NCBI GenBank assembly: GCA_020636505.1
Contig: JACJXR010000011.1
Coordinates: 8,957-72,956 of the forward strand
Reading direction: 5' to 3'
Length of the DNA: 64,000 nucleotides
DNA from: Chitinophagales bacterium
GTDB taxonomy: Bacteria > Bacteroidota > Bacteroidia > Chitinophagales > Chitinophagaceae
Part shown: one piece after another, positions 1-8,217 of the stretch
Layout: every line of letters begins with the position of its first letter
Position numbering within the stretch: the first letter of the stretch is position 1
Translations under genes and position numbers: made by a program
Notes under the pieces: model-generated
Told to the model about the DNA's origin: nothing
Seen by the model: only the letters and a program-made list of their open reading frames with translations
Databases searched by the model: none

Positions 1-861
1 TCCTGCAAGGAAGAACAATGTTGAACCATAGTTAAGCAACAGCTCAGGTAGCATAGAGCTGAGTGTGCCGGTTATAATATTGAGCACTTCGCTTGATGCA
101 TATGTACTTGTGTCGAATATTCCTTTAACCACACCGTTGCCATGCCATGTAGGTATTACATTTATATACCAAACAGCAGGAGGAATAAGGAACAGTCCAT
201 ATACAAGAGCAGGCGTAAACGCAAGTTTTATGTCTTTCCTGAAGTAGGCAATCAAAAATACCACATCCACAAGCCCATATAAAACAAACGGCAGCTTGGC
301 CATGGTTGCCATCATGAGCATTAGCCCACTAAATATTATATGCTTGACCTTCCGGTCGTTGAAGTATTGAAAATAGAATACAAAGCTCCATATGGCACAG
401 CACATGGCTAAATTGTCGGGCAATGGGTTGGCTGTGTAATAATAAAACACAGGTGAGAATGAGAATGTCCATGCCGCCAATACCCCAATCTTTCGATTAT
501 TGAACAGGGTGTAGCATAAGCGATACATCCCTAATACAGAGCAAAAACCTAACAGTAGTGTAAGTAGTCGACTGATGATAATCTGTTGTCCGAATGCTTT
601 GTAGAATATGGCAAATACCCATTGCATGATCGGGAACTCCATTCTCATTATCCTATCTGTATGTGCATGGTCGTTTATCTTGGGATTCAGTATGTTGAAG
701 TCTTCTGCGGCGAAGTTGTCAATAACAGTTTGTGTTTGAGTCTGTCGCCACACGTGTATACCTATCAGGTCGGTATTTAAGATATGTGAGTGCATGATGA
801 GGCTCAGCAACATCATTGCAGGCAGCAGTAGTTTATGGTTTTTTGATAAAAAGCTCGTCAT
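1..861 (-). CDS. Membrane glycosyltransferase, GT39/PMT-like (C-terminus off window)
   Basis: This open frame starts at an ATG at 861 and runs without a stop to base 1, so the protein continues outside the window; 287 residues are visible. The start reads MTSFLSKNHKLLLPAMM, a hydrophobic first segment, followed by a periplasmic-looking loop with HVWRQTQT and then several transmembrane helices. A short N-terminal helix, a loop with conserved acidic or HxWRQ-type residues and many later helices is the layout of lipid-linked sugar transferases of the ArnT/PMT (GT39) group, which move a sugar from a polyprenyl phosphate donor to an acceptor on the periplasmic side. The family is inferred from this layout; donor and acceptor are unknown. 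It is divergent from the operon starting at 1039. Confidence 0.7.
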   Translation of the reverse strand, partial: MTSFLSKNHKLLLPAMMLLSLIMHSHILNTDLIGIHVWRQTQTQTVIDNFAAEDFNILNPKINDHAHTDRIMRMEFPIMQWVFAIFYKAFGQQIIISRLLTLLLGFCSVLGMYRLCYTLFNNRKIGVLAAWTFSFSPVFYYYTANPLPDNLAMCCAIWSFVFYFQYFNDRKVKHIIFSGLMLMMATMAKLPFVLYGLVDVVFLIAYFRKDIKLAFTPALVYGLFLIPPAVWYINVIPTWHGNGVVKGIFDTSTYASSEVLNIITGTLSSMLPELLLNYGSTLFFLAG

Positions 862-980
862 GCAACCACAATATAAGACTTACAGAAAATACAAGCTTCA
901 TAGTTAATGTATTATCAATGAGTTATGCTCCATTAGCAGAATTATAACAAAATGAAGGGGTACAAATGTTTGTTCATAAT

Positions 981-1017
981 GTAAAGTTTATTTTACTTTG
1001 CGTAAAGTTTATTTTAC
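981..1017 (+). promoter_or_regulatory. Tandem palindromic operator, two copies of GTAAA-N6-TTTAC
   Basis: GTAAAGTTTATTTTAC occurs at 981-996 and again, base for base, at 1002-1017, 21 bases (two helical turns) apart. Each copy is an interrupted palindrome. The pair sits just upstream of a membrane protein and XRE regulator operon. Autoregulation by that XRE protein is an inference. The element TTACTTTGCG between the copies resembles a Bacteroidota -7 box with one spacer base missing. Confidence 0.6.
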
Positions 1018-1038
1018 AAAATGTAAATATTGTTTGTC

Positions 1039-1488
1039 ATGAAATTGATCTATTTATTGCCCAACAAATTGAGAGTATTGGGTTTTGTGCTACTACCTGT
1101 AGCGATCGCACTTATCGTTATGGTTTATGGCTATGATTATTATTTGCCGTTCTTGGAGTATACGGGAAAAGAGAACTCCAACTTTTTAGACTTACGCAAC
1201 CATAACCTTACAGATGAATTAGGGGTTGTTTTGAGCATCATCAGCTTGTTTCTTATTGCGTTTACAAAAGAGAAGCATGAAGATGAATATTTACAAGGTG
1301 TGAGGTTGAAAGCACTACAGCTGAGTGTGTACATCAACTACTTTGTGCTTGCGCTGTCTACACTGCTGATATACGGTACCAACTACCTTACAGTCATGTA
1401 TGCCAACTTGTTTACGATACTTATTATTTTCATTGTGGTGTATTATTACAATGTGCATGTAAAAGGACGCATAGCCGAGGAGGGATAG
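1039..1488 (+). CDS. Small multi-pass membrane protein paired with XRE regulator
   Basis: This is a 149-residue protein starting at ATG 1039; an in-frame TTG at 1030 is less likely. It has four hydrophobic segments, at roughly residues 10-30, 60-75, 95-115 and 120-140, with a short charged loop (KEKHEDEY) between the second and third. No enzymatic motif is visible. It ends one base before the XRE-type regulator. Small membrane proteins co-transcribed with mini-XRE regulators recur in Firmicutes and Bacteroidota, but I do not recognise a functional family here. A sensor or immunity-like role would be speculation. Confidence 0.75.
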   Translation: MKLIYLLPNKLRVLGFVLLPVAIALIVMVYGYDYYLPFLEYTGKENSNFLDLRNHNLTDELGVVLSIISLFLIAFTKEKHEDEYLQGVRLKALQLSVYINYFVLALSTLLIYGTNYLTVMYANLFTILIIFIVVYYYNVHVKGRIAEEG

Positions 1489-1489
1489 T

Positions 1490-1690
1490 ATGAAGAACAA
1501 TATAAAAGTGGAGCGAGCAAAGAAAGGTGTCACACAAGCCGAGTTGGCCGATGCCATCAAAGTATCCCGCCAAACCATCAATGCTATGGAGGCGGGGAAG
1601 TATATCCCATCTACCTTGCTTGCACTCAAAATAGCCAAATACTTCGGCACGATAGTCGAAGAGATATTCTCGATGGAAGAAGGAGAGTAG
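1490..1690 (+). CDS. Mini XRE/Cro-CI family transcriptional regulator
   Basis: A 66-residue protein that is almost wholly one helix-turn-helix domain: KVERAKKGVTQAELADAI is helices 1-2 and VSRQTINAMEAGKYIPS is the recognition helix and following turn, then ALKIAKYFGTIVEEIF. The size and motif match the short YozG-type XRE regulators. It is preceded by GGAGGG six bases before the ATG and is probably translated with the membrane protein upstream. The tandem GTAAA-N6-TTTAC palindromes at 981-1017 are the natural candidate binding site (inference). Confidence 0.9.
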   Translation: MKNNIKVERAKKGVTQAELADAIKVSRQTINAMEAGKYIPSTLLALKIAKYFGTIVEEIFSMEEGE

Positions 1691-1693
1691 TGT

Positions 1694-3166
1694 TTACCTC
1701 AATTCCAGCAAAGCCACATTCTCGATATGGTGTGTATGAGGGAACATGTCCACGGGTTGCAACTTTGTGACCTTGTATCCTTCGTTCAGCAGTTGTAGAT
1801 CTCTTGCCTGTGTGGCAGGGTTACAACTCACATACACAATTTTAGGAGCACGCATTTTCAGCAATTGCTCTACGAGCTTTGCATGCATACCGGCACGTGG
1901 CGGATCGGTGATAATAACATCGGGCCGCCCGTGCTTTTCAAAGAATTCGTCTGTGCAGATATCTATCACATCGCCTGCATAAAAATGACAGTTGTTCAGT
2001 CCGTTCTTTTCGGCGTTTTTCTTAGCGTCTACAATGGCATCTTCCACCACCTCGATACCGATTATCCTTCCTGCTTTCTTGGAGCAGAAGATGCCGATGC
2101 TACCTGTTCCGCAGTATAGGTCGTACAAGACTTCGTTTCCTGTAAGCCCTGCAAATTCGCGTGTTACACGATACAGTTCTTCAGCCTGAAAGGTATTGGT
2201 TTGGAAGAAGGACTTCGGAGATATGATGTATTTGAAGTCTTCAAGTGTTTCTTCAATGTATCCCTTACCCTTATACAGCTTTACGTCTTGGTCGTAAAGG
2301 CTGTCGTTCATTTTTGAGTTGATGGTATAATGCAGTGACGTAATGCCAGGTACATTTTCAAGTATATGCTCAAGCAGTGCAATACGTTCTCCTTTGCGCT
2401 CATGTTGCATCACAAGGTTTACCAATACCTCGCCAGTTCTTGCAACACGAATGATGATGTTCCTCAACCATCCTGTATGTTGCCTATGGTCGTAGTAGGG
2501 TAGATTATGCTCGGTAGTGTATTCGTTCAATACTTTCAGCAGCGTATTGGTCGGTTCGTCTTGCAGGTAGCATTGGTTGATAGGCACTACTTTATCAAAC
2601 AATCCCGGTGCATGAAAACCTAAAGCAGGTTCTTGTGGAATGATTTCATCACCTGCTGCAGCAAGTTCTTCATGAGTTCTGTATCTATGTGTACAGAAAG
2701 TAAACTCCAGTTTGTTGCGGTAGAACTGTTGCTTGGGACTACCTAATATAGGTTGTATGGTTGGCAGCTCAATGTGACCAATACGTTTCAGTTGGTCTTC
2801 CACCTGCTGCTGCTTGTATTTCAGTTGTTGCTCGTATGGCAGCATTTGCCATTTACACCCACCACATACGCCGAAGTGCTCGCAGAAAGGTGCCACGCGA
2901 GATTCCGAAGGTTGAAGTAACTCCATTATCTTCCCTTCGGCAAAGCTCTTCTTGTTCTTGGTTACAAACACATTCACAACATCGCCGGGTATGGCATTGG
3001 CCACAAACAGCACCTTGCCGTCTTCAAGACGAGCGATGCTTTTTCCTTCGGCGGCATATGCTTCAATTGTTATATTCTCTAAAACCCTGTTTTTTCTTTT
3101 CCTTGACAAACCTGTTAGAATTACGTTAAACAACTGCAAAGCTACAACGCTTTGCATAGCATCCAC
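1694..3166 (-). CDS. rlmD: 23S rRNA (uracil-C5)-methyltransferase, RlmD/TrmA family
   Basis: This 490-residue protein has a TRAM-like RNA-binding beta-barrel (about residues 28-85), an iron-sulfur motif C95-x5-C101-x2-C104, and a C-terminal SAM-dependent methyltransferase domain with DLYCGTGSIG (motif I), TDPPRAG (motif IV) and the catalytic nucleophile in VSCNPAT (Cys448). These features define the RNA m5U methyltransferases; Bacteroidota members of this length are usually called RlmD (U1939 of 23S rRNA), although RlmD and RlmC types are hard to separate by eye. The first 20 residues do not look like the family. A TTG at 3109 giving MSRKRKNRVLEN would match better, so the start is uncertain. 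Confidence 0.92.
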   Translation of the reverse strand: MDAMQSVVALQLFNVILTGLSRKRKNRVLENITIEAYAAEGKSIARLEDGKVLFVANAIPGDVVNVFVTKNKKSFAEGKIMELLQPSESRVAPFCEHFGVCGGCKWQMLPYEQQLKYKQQQVEDQLKRIGHIELPTIQPILGSPKQQFYRNKLEFTFCTHRYRTHEELAAAGDEIIPQEPALGFHAPGLFDKVVPINQCYLQDEPTNTLLKVLNEYTTEHNLPYYDHRQHTGWLRNIIIRVARTGEVLVNLVMQHERKGERIALLEHILENVPGITSLHYTINSKMNDSLYDQDVKLYKGKGYIEETLEDFKYIISPKSFFQTNTFQAEELYRVTREFAGLTGNEVLYDLYCGTGSIGIFCSKKAGRIIGIEVVEDAIVDAKKNAEKNGLNNCHFYAGDVIDICTDEFFEKHGRPDVIITDPPRAGMHAKLVEQLLKMRAPKIVYVSCNPATQARDLQLLNEGYKVTKLQPVDMFPHTHHIENVALLELR

Positions 3167-3254
3167 CGTCTTAATGACTTAAATTTGCTATGATATAGCA
3201 TAGAAGTTCTAATATAATCTAAGCATAACCAAAATTGTTACCTTCACGGGCTAT

Positions 3255-4670
3255 ATGATGAAAAATATACTATCGTTTCTATTGTTTCTTGCAGCACTCA
3301 CCAATACAGCTTATGCTGCAGATGGTTATACCATCAATATTCAATATTCTGATGTTGCCAATCAAGGCGTTTACTTGGCACACTATTACGGCACACCGTT
3401 ACCGACCATTTTCAAGGTGGACTCCACCGTACTTGACGGTAAGGGTAAGGCTACTCTAAAATCGGACAACAAGATCGTAGGTGGACTCTACCTGATTGTA
3501 CTTCCTGAAAAGAGCGTGTACTTTGAAGTACTGTTGAACAACGGTGATAAGCTGGATATAACAGCAAAAGCTGACGGCTTGCCATTGGAATTGAAATACA
3601 AAAGCAGTGCGGAGAACAATCGCTTTGTTGAGTACTCGAGCTTTTTGAGTGAAGTGGGCACGAAGCACCAAGAGCTGATGGAAAAGCTCAAAACAGCCAA
3701 GACAAGCAAAGATTCTACGGCAGTACAGGAAGAGATGCAAAAACTTGGCAACTCTGTAAAGAAATACAGAAAAGACTATGTGAAGCAGTATCCCAAAACA
3801 TTGCTGTCAAATATTTTCAGTGCATTGGAAGTACCTGAAGTGCCATCAAGCATCAAGAATAAAGACGATCAATTCTGGTATTACAAAAGACATTATTGGG
3901 ATGGAGTAGACCTGACCGACGACAGACTTACTTACACTCCTTTGTTGGACAATAAACTGAGTGAGTATTTCGGTCAGCTTGTGGCTCCTGTTGCAGATAC
4001 CTTCAATGCAGAAGCCGATATATTGCTAGAAAAAGCAAGGCCGTCAAAAGAGATGTTCAAATACATCCTCAATTGGCTGACCACTTATGTGCAGAAAAGC
4101 GATGTGATGGGAATGGATGCGGTGTTTGTGCATTTGGTGGAGAACTACCATATGAAAGGTGAGGCTTTTTGGTTGAGCCAAGGCACGCTGCAGAAGTATA
4201 TAGACAGAGCAAGGAGCATAGCGCCGAATGTGGTGGGTAATGTTGCTCCGGAGATAAAGATGAAAGGTATGGATGGTAAAGACTACTCACTGTTGGGTAC
4301 CGATGCCAAATATACTTTGCTTGTATTCTGGTCTCCCGACTGTGGACACTGTCGCGAAGTGATACCTAAAGTGGACTCTTTGTATAAGGCTGCCAAGCTC
4401 AAAGAGAAGGGGATGAAGATATACGGCTTCAATGTGGATAGAGATATGCCTGTTGAACAATGGCAGAAAGTAATAAAGGAATTTGAATTGAATGACTGGA
4501 TACACGTTAACGATCCTGATGGTACATCTAGGTATCGCTCTAATTATGACGTGTACGGTACCCCGAGCATATATTTAATGGATGATAAGAAGATCATCAG
4601 AGGTAAAAAACTCGACCATACCAATATATTGCAGGTAATAGATATAATAAAAAGTAAAACAGATAAGTAA
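3255..4670 (+). CDS. TlpA-like periplasmic thiol oxidoreductase with DUF4369/DUF5106 domains (copy 1)
   Basis: A 471-residue protein with a clear signal peptide (MKNILSFLLFLAALTNTAYA). A DUF4369-like beta domain (about 25-125) is followed by a helical DUF5106-like region containing YPKTLLSNIF, and then a C-terminal thioredoxin-fold domain (about 325-471) with the redox motif PDCGHCREV. The cis-proline side reads YGTPSIYL. The family reduces or isomerises disulfides in the periplasm. It is the first gene of a three-gene operon with a close paralogue 21 bases downstream and a PPIase after that, which suggests envelope protein folding or maturation. The region TTACCTTCA at 3238-3246 resembles a -7 box. 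Confidence 0.88.
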   Translation: MMKNILSFLLFLAALTNTAYAADGYTINIQYSDVANQGVYLAHYYGTPLPTIFKVDSTVLDGKGKATLKSDNKIVGGLYLIVLPEKSVYFEVLLNNGDKLDITAKADGLPLELKYKSSAENNRFVEYSSFLSEVGTKHQELMEKLKTAKTSKDSTAVQEEMQKLGNSVKKYRKDYVKQYPKTLLSNIFSALEVPEVPSSIKNKDDQFWYYKRHYWDGVDLTDDRLTYTPLLDNKLSEYFGQLVAPVADTFNAEADILLEKARPSKEMFKYILNWLTTYVQKSDVMGMDAVFVHLVENYHMKGEAFWLSQGTLQKYIDRARSIAPNVVGNVAPEIKMKGMDGKDYSLLGTDAKYTLLVFWSPDCGHCREVIPKVDSLYKAAKLKEKGMKIYGFNVDRDMPVEQWQKVIKEFELNDWIHVNDPDGTSRYRSNYDVYGTPSIYLMDDKKIIRGKKLDHTNILQVIDIIKSKTDK

Positions 4671-4691
4671 CAGGTTATACAACAACTACTC

Positions 4692-6152
4692 ATGCGTAAA
4701 ACAATATTATTGTCCTTGCTGCTTGCCGTTGTAGTTTTCAGCGCAAGTGCTCAAAAGCCGGTAAAAGACGGATACAAGATCAGGGTGAAGTTCACCGATG
4801 TCACCGACAGTCTCATCTACTTGGTGCATTACTACGGTAAGTCATTGCCAACCATCTACAAAACGGATTCCGCCAAGCTGAACAGTAAAGGTGTTGCCGT
4901 ATTTGAAAGAGATACGGCTGTTTTGGGTGGTATCTATATGGTATTGATGTCTGACAAGTCCAGCTATTTTGAGATGTTGTTGAAGAATGGTGATGACTTT
5001 TCTGTTGAGGCTGACAAAGCGGGTTTGCCGACTAGTATCAGATTCAAAGGCTCACCTGAAAACGAGCGCTTCGTAGGCTATGTGAACTACCTGATGGATT
5101 ATGCCAAGAAGCAGGAGGCGCTTATCAAAAAGCTGAGTGAGGCCAAAAATATGGCAGATACCAACAAGGTAAGAGGCGAGTTTGGTACACTTTCTAAGGA
5201 GCTGAAAGATTACAGAAACAATTACATGAAGCAATATCCGAAGACGCTGTTGTCAAACATATTCGGTGCGTTGAAAGTTCCTGAGATACCTGAGGGCCCT
5301 CATTATTTGGAAGATGGTAAAACCATCGACAGCAATTTTTCTTACAATTACTACAAAGAGCATTATTGGGATGATTTCAACTTTGAAGATGAGCGTCTGA
5401 TACACACGCCTATATACGACGGTCGCCTTGACGAGTATTTCAACAAGTTGATGTTGCCGATACCTGATACCATACAATATGAAGCCGACCAATTGTTGGG
5501 CAGGATAAAGAACCAAAATGAAATCTATAAGTATACACTGTGGTGGATAACCAACTTCTGCGAGGAAAGCAAGGTAATGGGTATGGATGCTGCCTTTGTG
5601 CATATGGTGGAGAACTACTATATGAGAGGTAAGGCATTTTGGTTAAAGCCTGAGGATATTGAGAAGTATGCTGATAGGGCTCATAAAATAGCCCCTAACG
5701 TGCTGGGTAACATTGCTCCAGAGTTGAATATACCGGGCCTTGACGGCAAAGATCATTCACTACACGCTGTGAATGCAAAGTATACATTGCTGATATTCTG
5801 GTCTCCTGATTGCGGACATTGCTTAAAGGAAATGCCTTTGGTGGACTCGGTTTACAACGCGGTACTGAAGAAAAAAGGGGTGAAAATATACGCCGTACGT
5901 ACAGATGGTACCATTGAAAAATGGAAAGAGGTCATAGAAAAGAACGGTTTTGATGACTGGATACACGTACACGATCCGGAAAGAAAGACAAGATTCCGCT
6001 CTACTTACGATATATATAGTACGCCTGTGCTATATTTGCTGGACGATAAAAAGATAATCGTCGGCAAACGAATGGATCATTCCAACATTGCGGAAGTGAT
6101 AGAGTTTGTAGAACGTAAGAAAGAAAGAGAAGCTTCAGAAAGTAAAAAGTAA
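4692..6152 (+). CDS. TlpA-like periplasmic thiol oxidoreductase with DUF4369/DUF5106 domains (copy 2)
   Basis: A 486-residue paralogue of the gene just upstream, collinear along its whole length. It has a signal peptide ending FSASAQ, a DUF4369-like domain, the shared helical motif YPKTLLSNIF, and a thioredoxin fold with PDCGHCLKEMPLVDS and the cis-proline region YSTPVLYLLDD. The redox CGHC is identical in both copies, so both should be active. Differences lie in an insertion around EGPHYLEDGKT and in the charged C-terminal tail. Tandem duplication followed by divergence is the simplest history; different client proteins are possible. Confidence 0.88.
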   Translation: MRKTILLSLLLAVVVFSASAQKPVKDGYKIRVKFTDVTDSLIYLVHYYGKSLPTIYKTDSAKLNSKGVAVFERDTAVLGGIYMVLMSDKSSYFEMLLKNGDDFSVEADKAGLPTSIRFKGSPENERFVGYVNYLMDYAKKQEALIKKLSEAKNMADTNKVRGEFGTLSKELKDYRNNYMKQYPKTLLSNIFGALKVPEIPEGPHYLEDGKTIDSNFSYNYYKEHYWDDFNFEDERLIHTPIYDGRLDEYFNKLMLPIPDTIQYEADQLLGRIKNQNEIYKYTLWWITNFCEESKVMGMDAAFVHMVENYYMRGKAFWLKPEDIEKYADRAHKIAPNVLGNIAPELNIPGLDGKDHSLHAVNAKYTLLIFWSPDCGHCLKEMPLVDSVYNAVLKKKGVKIYAVRTDGTIEKWKEVIEKNGFDDWIHVHDPERKTRFRSTYDIYSTPVLYLLDDKKIIVGKRMDHSNIAEVIEFVERKKEREASESKK

Positions 6153-6170
6153 AATCCAAAACCGATACCA

Positions 6171-8138
6171 ATGCGAAAGTTGACCTTAACGTGTCTGTTG
6201 TTAACAAGTATTACAAGCAGTTTATATTCACAAACACTATTTCACTTCGGAAAATTCCCTGTCGACAAAAAAGAGTTTATCAGGGTTTATGAAAAGAACG
6301 CCATCAACCAAAAACCCGAATACACAAGAGAGGCCCTTACGGAATATCTCGACCTGTATGCACTGTTCAGAATGAAGGTGAAGGTTGCGGAAGATAGGCA
6401 TCTGGATACCATGCACAGTATACAGAGCGAGTTGGACAACTACCGCTCTCAGTTGGTGAAGAACTATCTTACCGACGAAGAAGTGCAGAACAAGCTGATA
6501 CGTGAGGCGTATGAAAGGATGAAGTTCAATGTTCATGTTGCACACATCATGATACAGTCTTCTCCTCTTGCTCAAGCAAAAGACACAGTTGCACCATACA
6601 AGCTGATAGACAGTATATACAACGCTATACAGAAGGGAGCCGACTTTGGCAAGATGGCTGCTTTATATTCCGCTGATGCCGGCAATAAAGACAATGGAGG
6701 TGACCTCGGTTACCTTACTGCCCTGCAAACCGTTTACAGCTTTGAAAGCGTAGCATATAATACACCTGTCGGCAAAGTATCCAAGCCATTCAAAACCATA
6801 CATGGTTATCATATCTTGAAGGTGTTGGACAAACGCCCTGCAGTAGGTGAAGTGAAGGTTGCACAGATATTGATAGAAGCTACCGCAACAAAAACACCAC
6901 AACAACTGGAAGAAGCCAAGAAGACCGCTAACCTAGTATATGAAGAGTTGAAGAAAGGCGCAAACTTCGAGGAGATGGTGAAAAAATACTCTGAAGACAG
7001 ATTCACAAATGAGAATGGTGGTGAGATGGAGCGTTTCGGTGTAGGTAATATGGTTCCTGAGTTTGAAAATGCAGCATTTGCACTTAAGTTTCGTGGAGAT
7101 ATCTCCAAACCGGTTAAGACGTCTTATGGATACCACATCCTCAAGTTGGTGGAGAAATATCCTGTTCCTTCTTACGACAGCATGAAAGACAAACTGAAAG
7201 CCAAAATAGAGCGTGATTCTCGTTCTGAAGTGGCTCGTGATATATTCTACAACGACCTTAAAGAGAAGAATGGTTTCAGAGAATATGCCGAGAATGTAAA
7301 AGCTTTGAAAGAGTGGTTCAAGGCCATTCCTGATACAGGTGCAAAAGCACACACGTTTACTCAGTCTGACTATAAAGGAGCCGATAAGCCTGTATTCATC
7401 ATTAAGAAAATCGAATACAAACAGTCCGATTTGTTGACATATGCCGAAAAGGTGACTCAAGGCCGCGTAATGGGTCCTAAGGATCTTATCTTCAGTAATG
7501 TATACGACAACTTTGTGAAGACTGTATTGAACGATATAGTTGAGCAAAACCTGATGGATGAAAACGAAGACTTCAGAAACCTGATGGAAGAGTACAGAGC
7601 TGGTATCATGTTGTTTGAGTTGATGGACAGGAATGTATGGGGTAAAGCTTCAAAAGATACCGCAGGCTTGAAAGCCTTCCATGAACAAAACAAGAACAAG
7701 TATCTGTGGAACCCGGGTTTCAGAGGTGTGATATATACATTCAAAAACGAGAACCTTGCCAAACAAGGGATGAAACAAATAGGCAAAAAAGGTATGAACG
7801 ACGAAGCAATGCTTAAGAAGTTCAACTCAGATGATATGCCTGATGGTTTGAGCATTGAACGTGGGTTCTACGAGTTTGCTAAGTTCGACAGGTTTGCAAA
7901 AGACCAAATAGTACAAGGCAAGGCTTCCGAGGCCAAGAAGAATGATGACGGCACGTATTCCGTATTGTTTGCCGAAGAGGTACACAATGAGAAGTATCCT
8001 AAGACATTGGATGAAGCTCGCGGATATGTGATAGCCGACTATCAAGATTATCTGGAGAAAAAATGGAACAAAGAGCTTCGTGATATGTATCCTGTGAAAG
8101 TGAACAAAGAAGAGTTTGAAAAGCTAATAAAAGAATAA
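6171..8138 (+). CDS. Periplasmic peptidyl-prolyl isomerase with two parvulin domains (SurA/PpiC-like)
   Basis: This 655-residue protein has a signal peptide (LLTSITSSLYSQ), an N-terminal helical chaperone-like region, and two consecutive parvulin (rotamase) domains at about 115-220 and 225-325. The repeats are marked by GGDLGYL...GYHILKVLDKRP and GGEMERFG...GYHILKLVEKYP. A long helical C-terminal half follows. This is the SurA/PpiD arrangement: cis-trans proline isomerisation and chaperoning of outer-membrane or secreted proteins. It lies 18 bases after the second TlpA-like gene, so disulfide chemistry and proline isomerisation are probably co-expressed. A strong terminator follows. Confidence 0.9.
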   Translation: MRKLTLTCLLLTSITSSLYSQTLFHFGKFPVDKKEFIRVYEKNAINQKPEYTREALTEYLDLYALFRMKVKVAEDRHLDTMHSIQSELDNYRSQLVKNYLTDEEVQNKLIREAYERMKFNVHVAHIMIQSSPLAQAKDTVAPYKLIDSIYNAIQKGADFGKMAALYSADAGNKDNGGDLGYLTALQTVYSFESVAYNTPVGKVSKPFKTIHGYHILKVLDKRPAVGEVKVAQILIEATATKTPQQLEEAKKTANLVYEELKKGANFEEMVKKYSEDRFTNENGGEMERFGVGNMVPEFENAAFALKFRGDISKPVKTSYGYHILKLVEKYPVPSYDSMKDKLKAKIERDSRSEVARDIFYNDLKEKNGFREYAENVKALKEWFKAIPDTGAKAHTFTQSDYKGADKPVFIIKKIEYKQSDLLTYAEKVTQGRVMGPKDLIFSNVYDNFVKTVLNDIVEQNLMDENEDFRNLMEEYRAGIMLFELMDRNVWGKASKDTAGLKAFHEQNKNKYLWNPGFRGVIYTFKNENLAKQGMKQIGKKGMNDEAMLKKFNSDDMPDGLSIERGFYEFAKFDRFAKDQIVQGKASEAKKNDDGTYSVLFAEEVHNEKYPKTLDEARGYVIADYQDYLEKKWNKELRDMYPVKVNKEEFEKLIKE

Positions 8139-8154
8139 CAGTTATATTATTTAG

Positions 8155-8187
8155 AGACGGCTCCATTATCGGAGCCGTTTTTATTTT
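8155..8187 (+). terminator. Rho-independent terminator of the TlpA/PPIase operon
   Basis: ACGGCTCC (8157-8164) pairs perfectly with GGAGCCGT (8171-8178) over a six-base loop and is followed by TTTTATTTTG. It lies 18 bases after the PPIase stop codon. Confidence 0.9.
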
Positions 8188-8217
8188 GTCTATATTAGTA
8201 TCTCATAACTTAGACTG

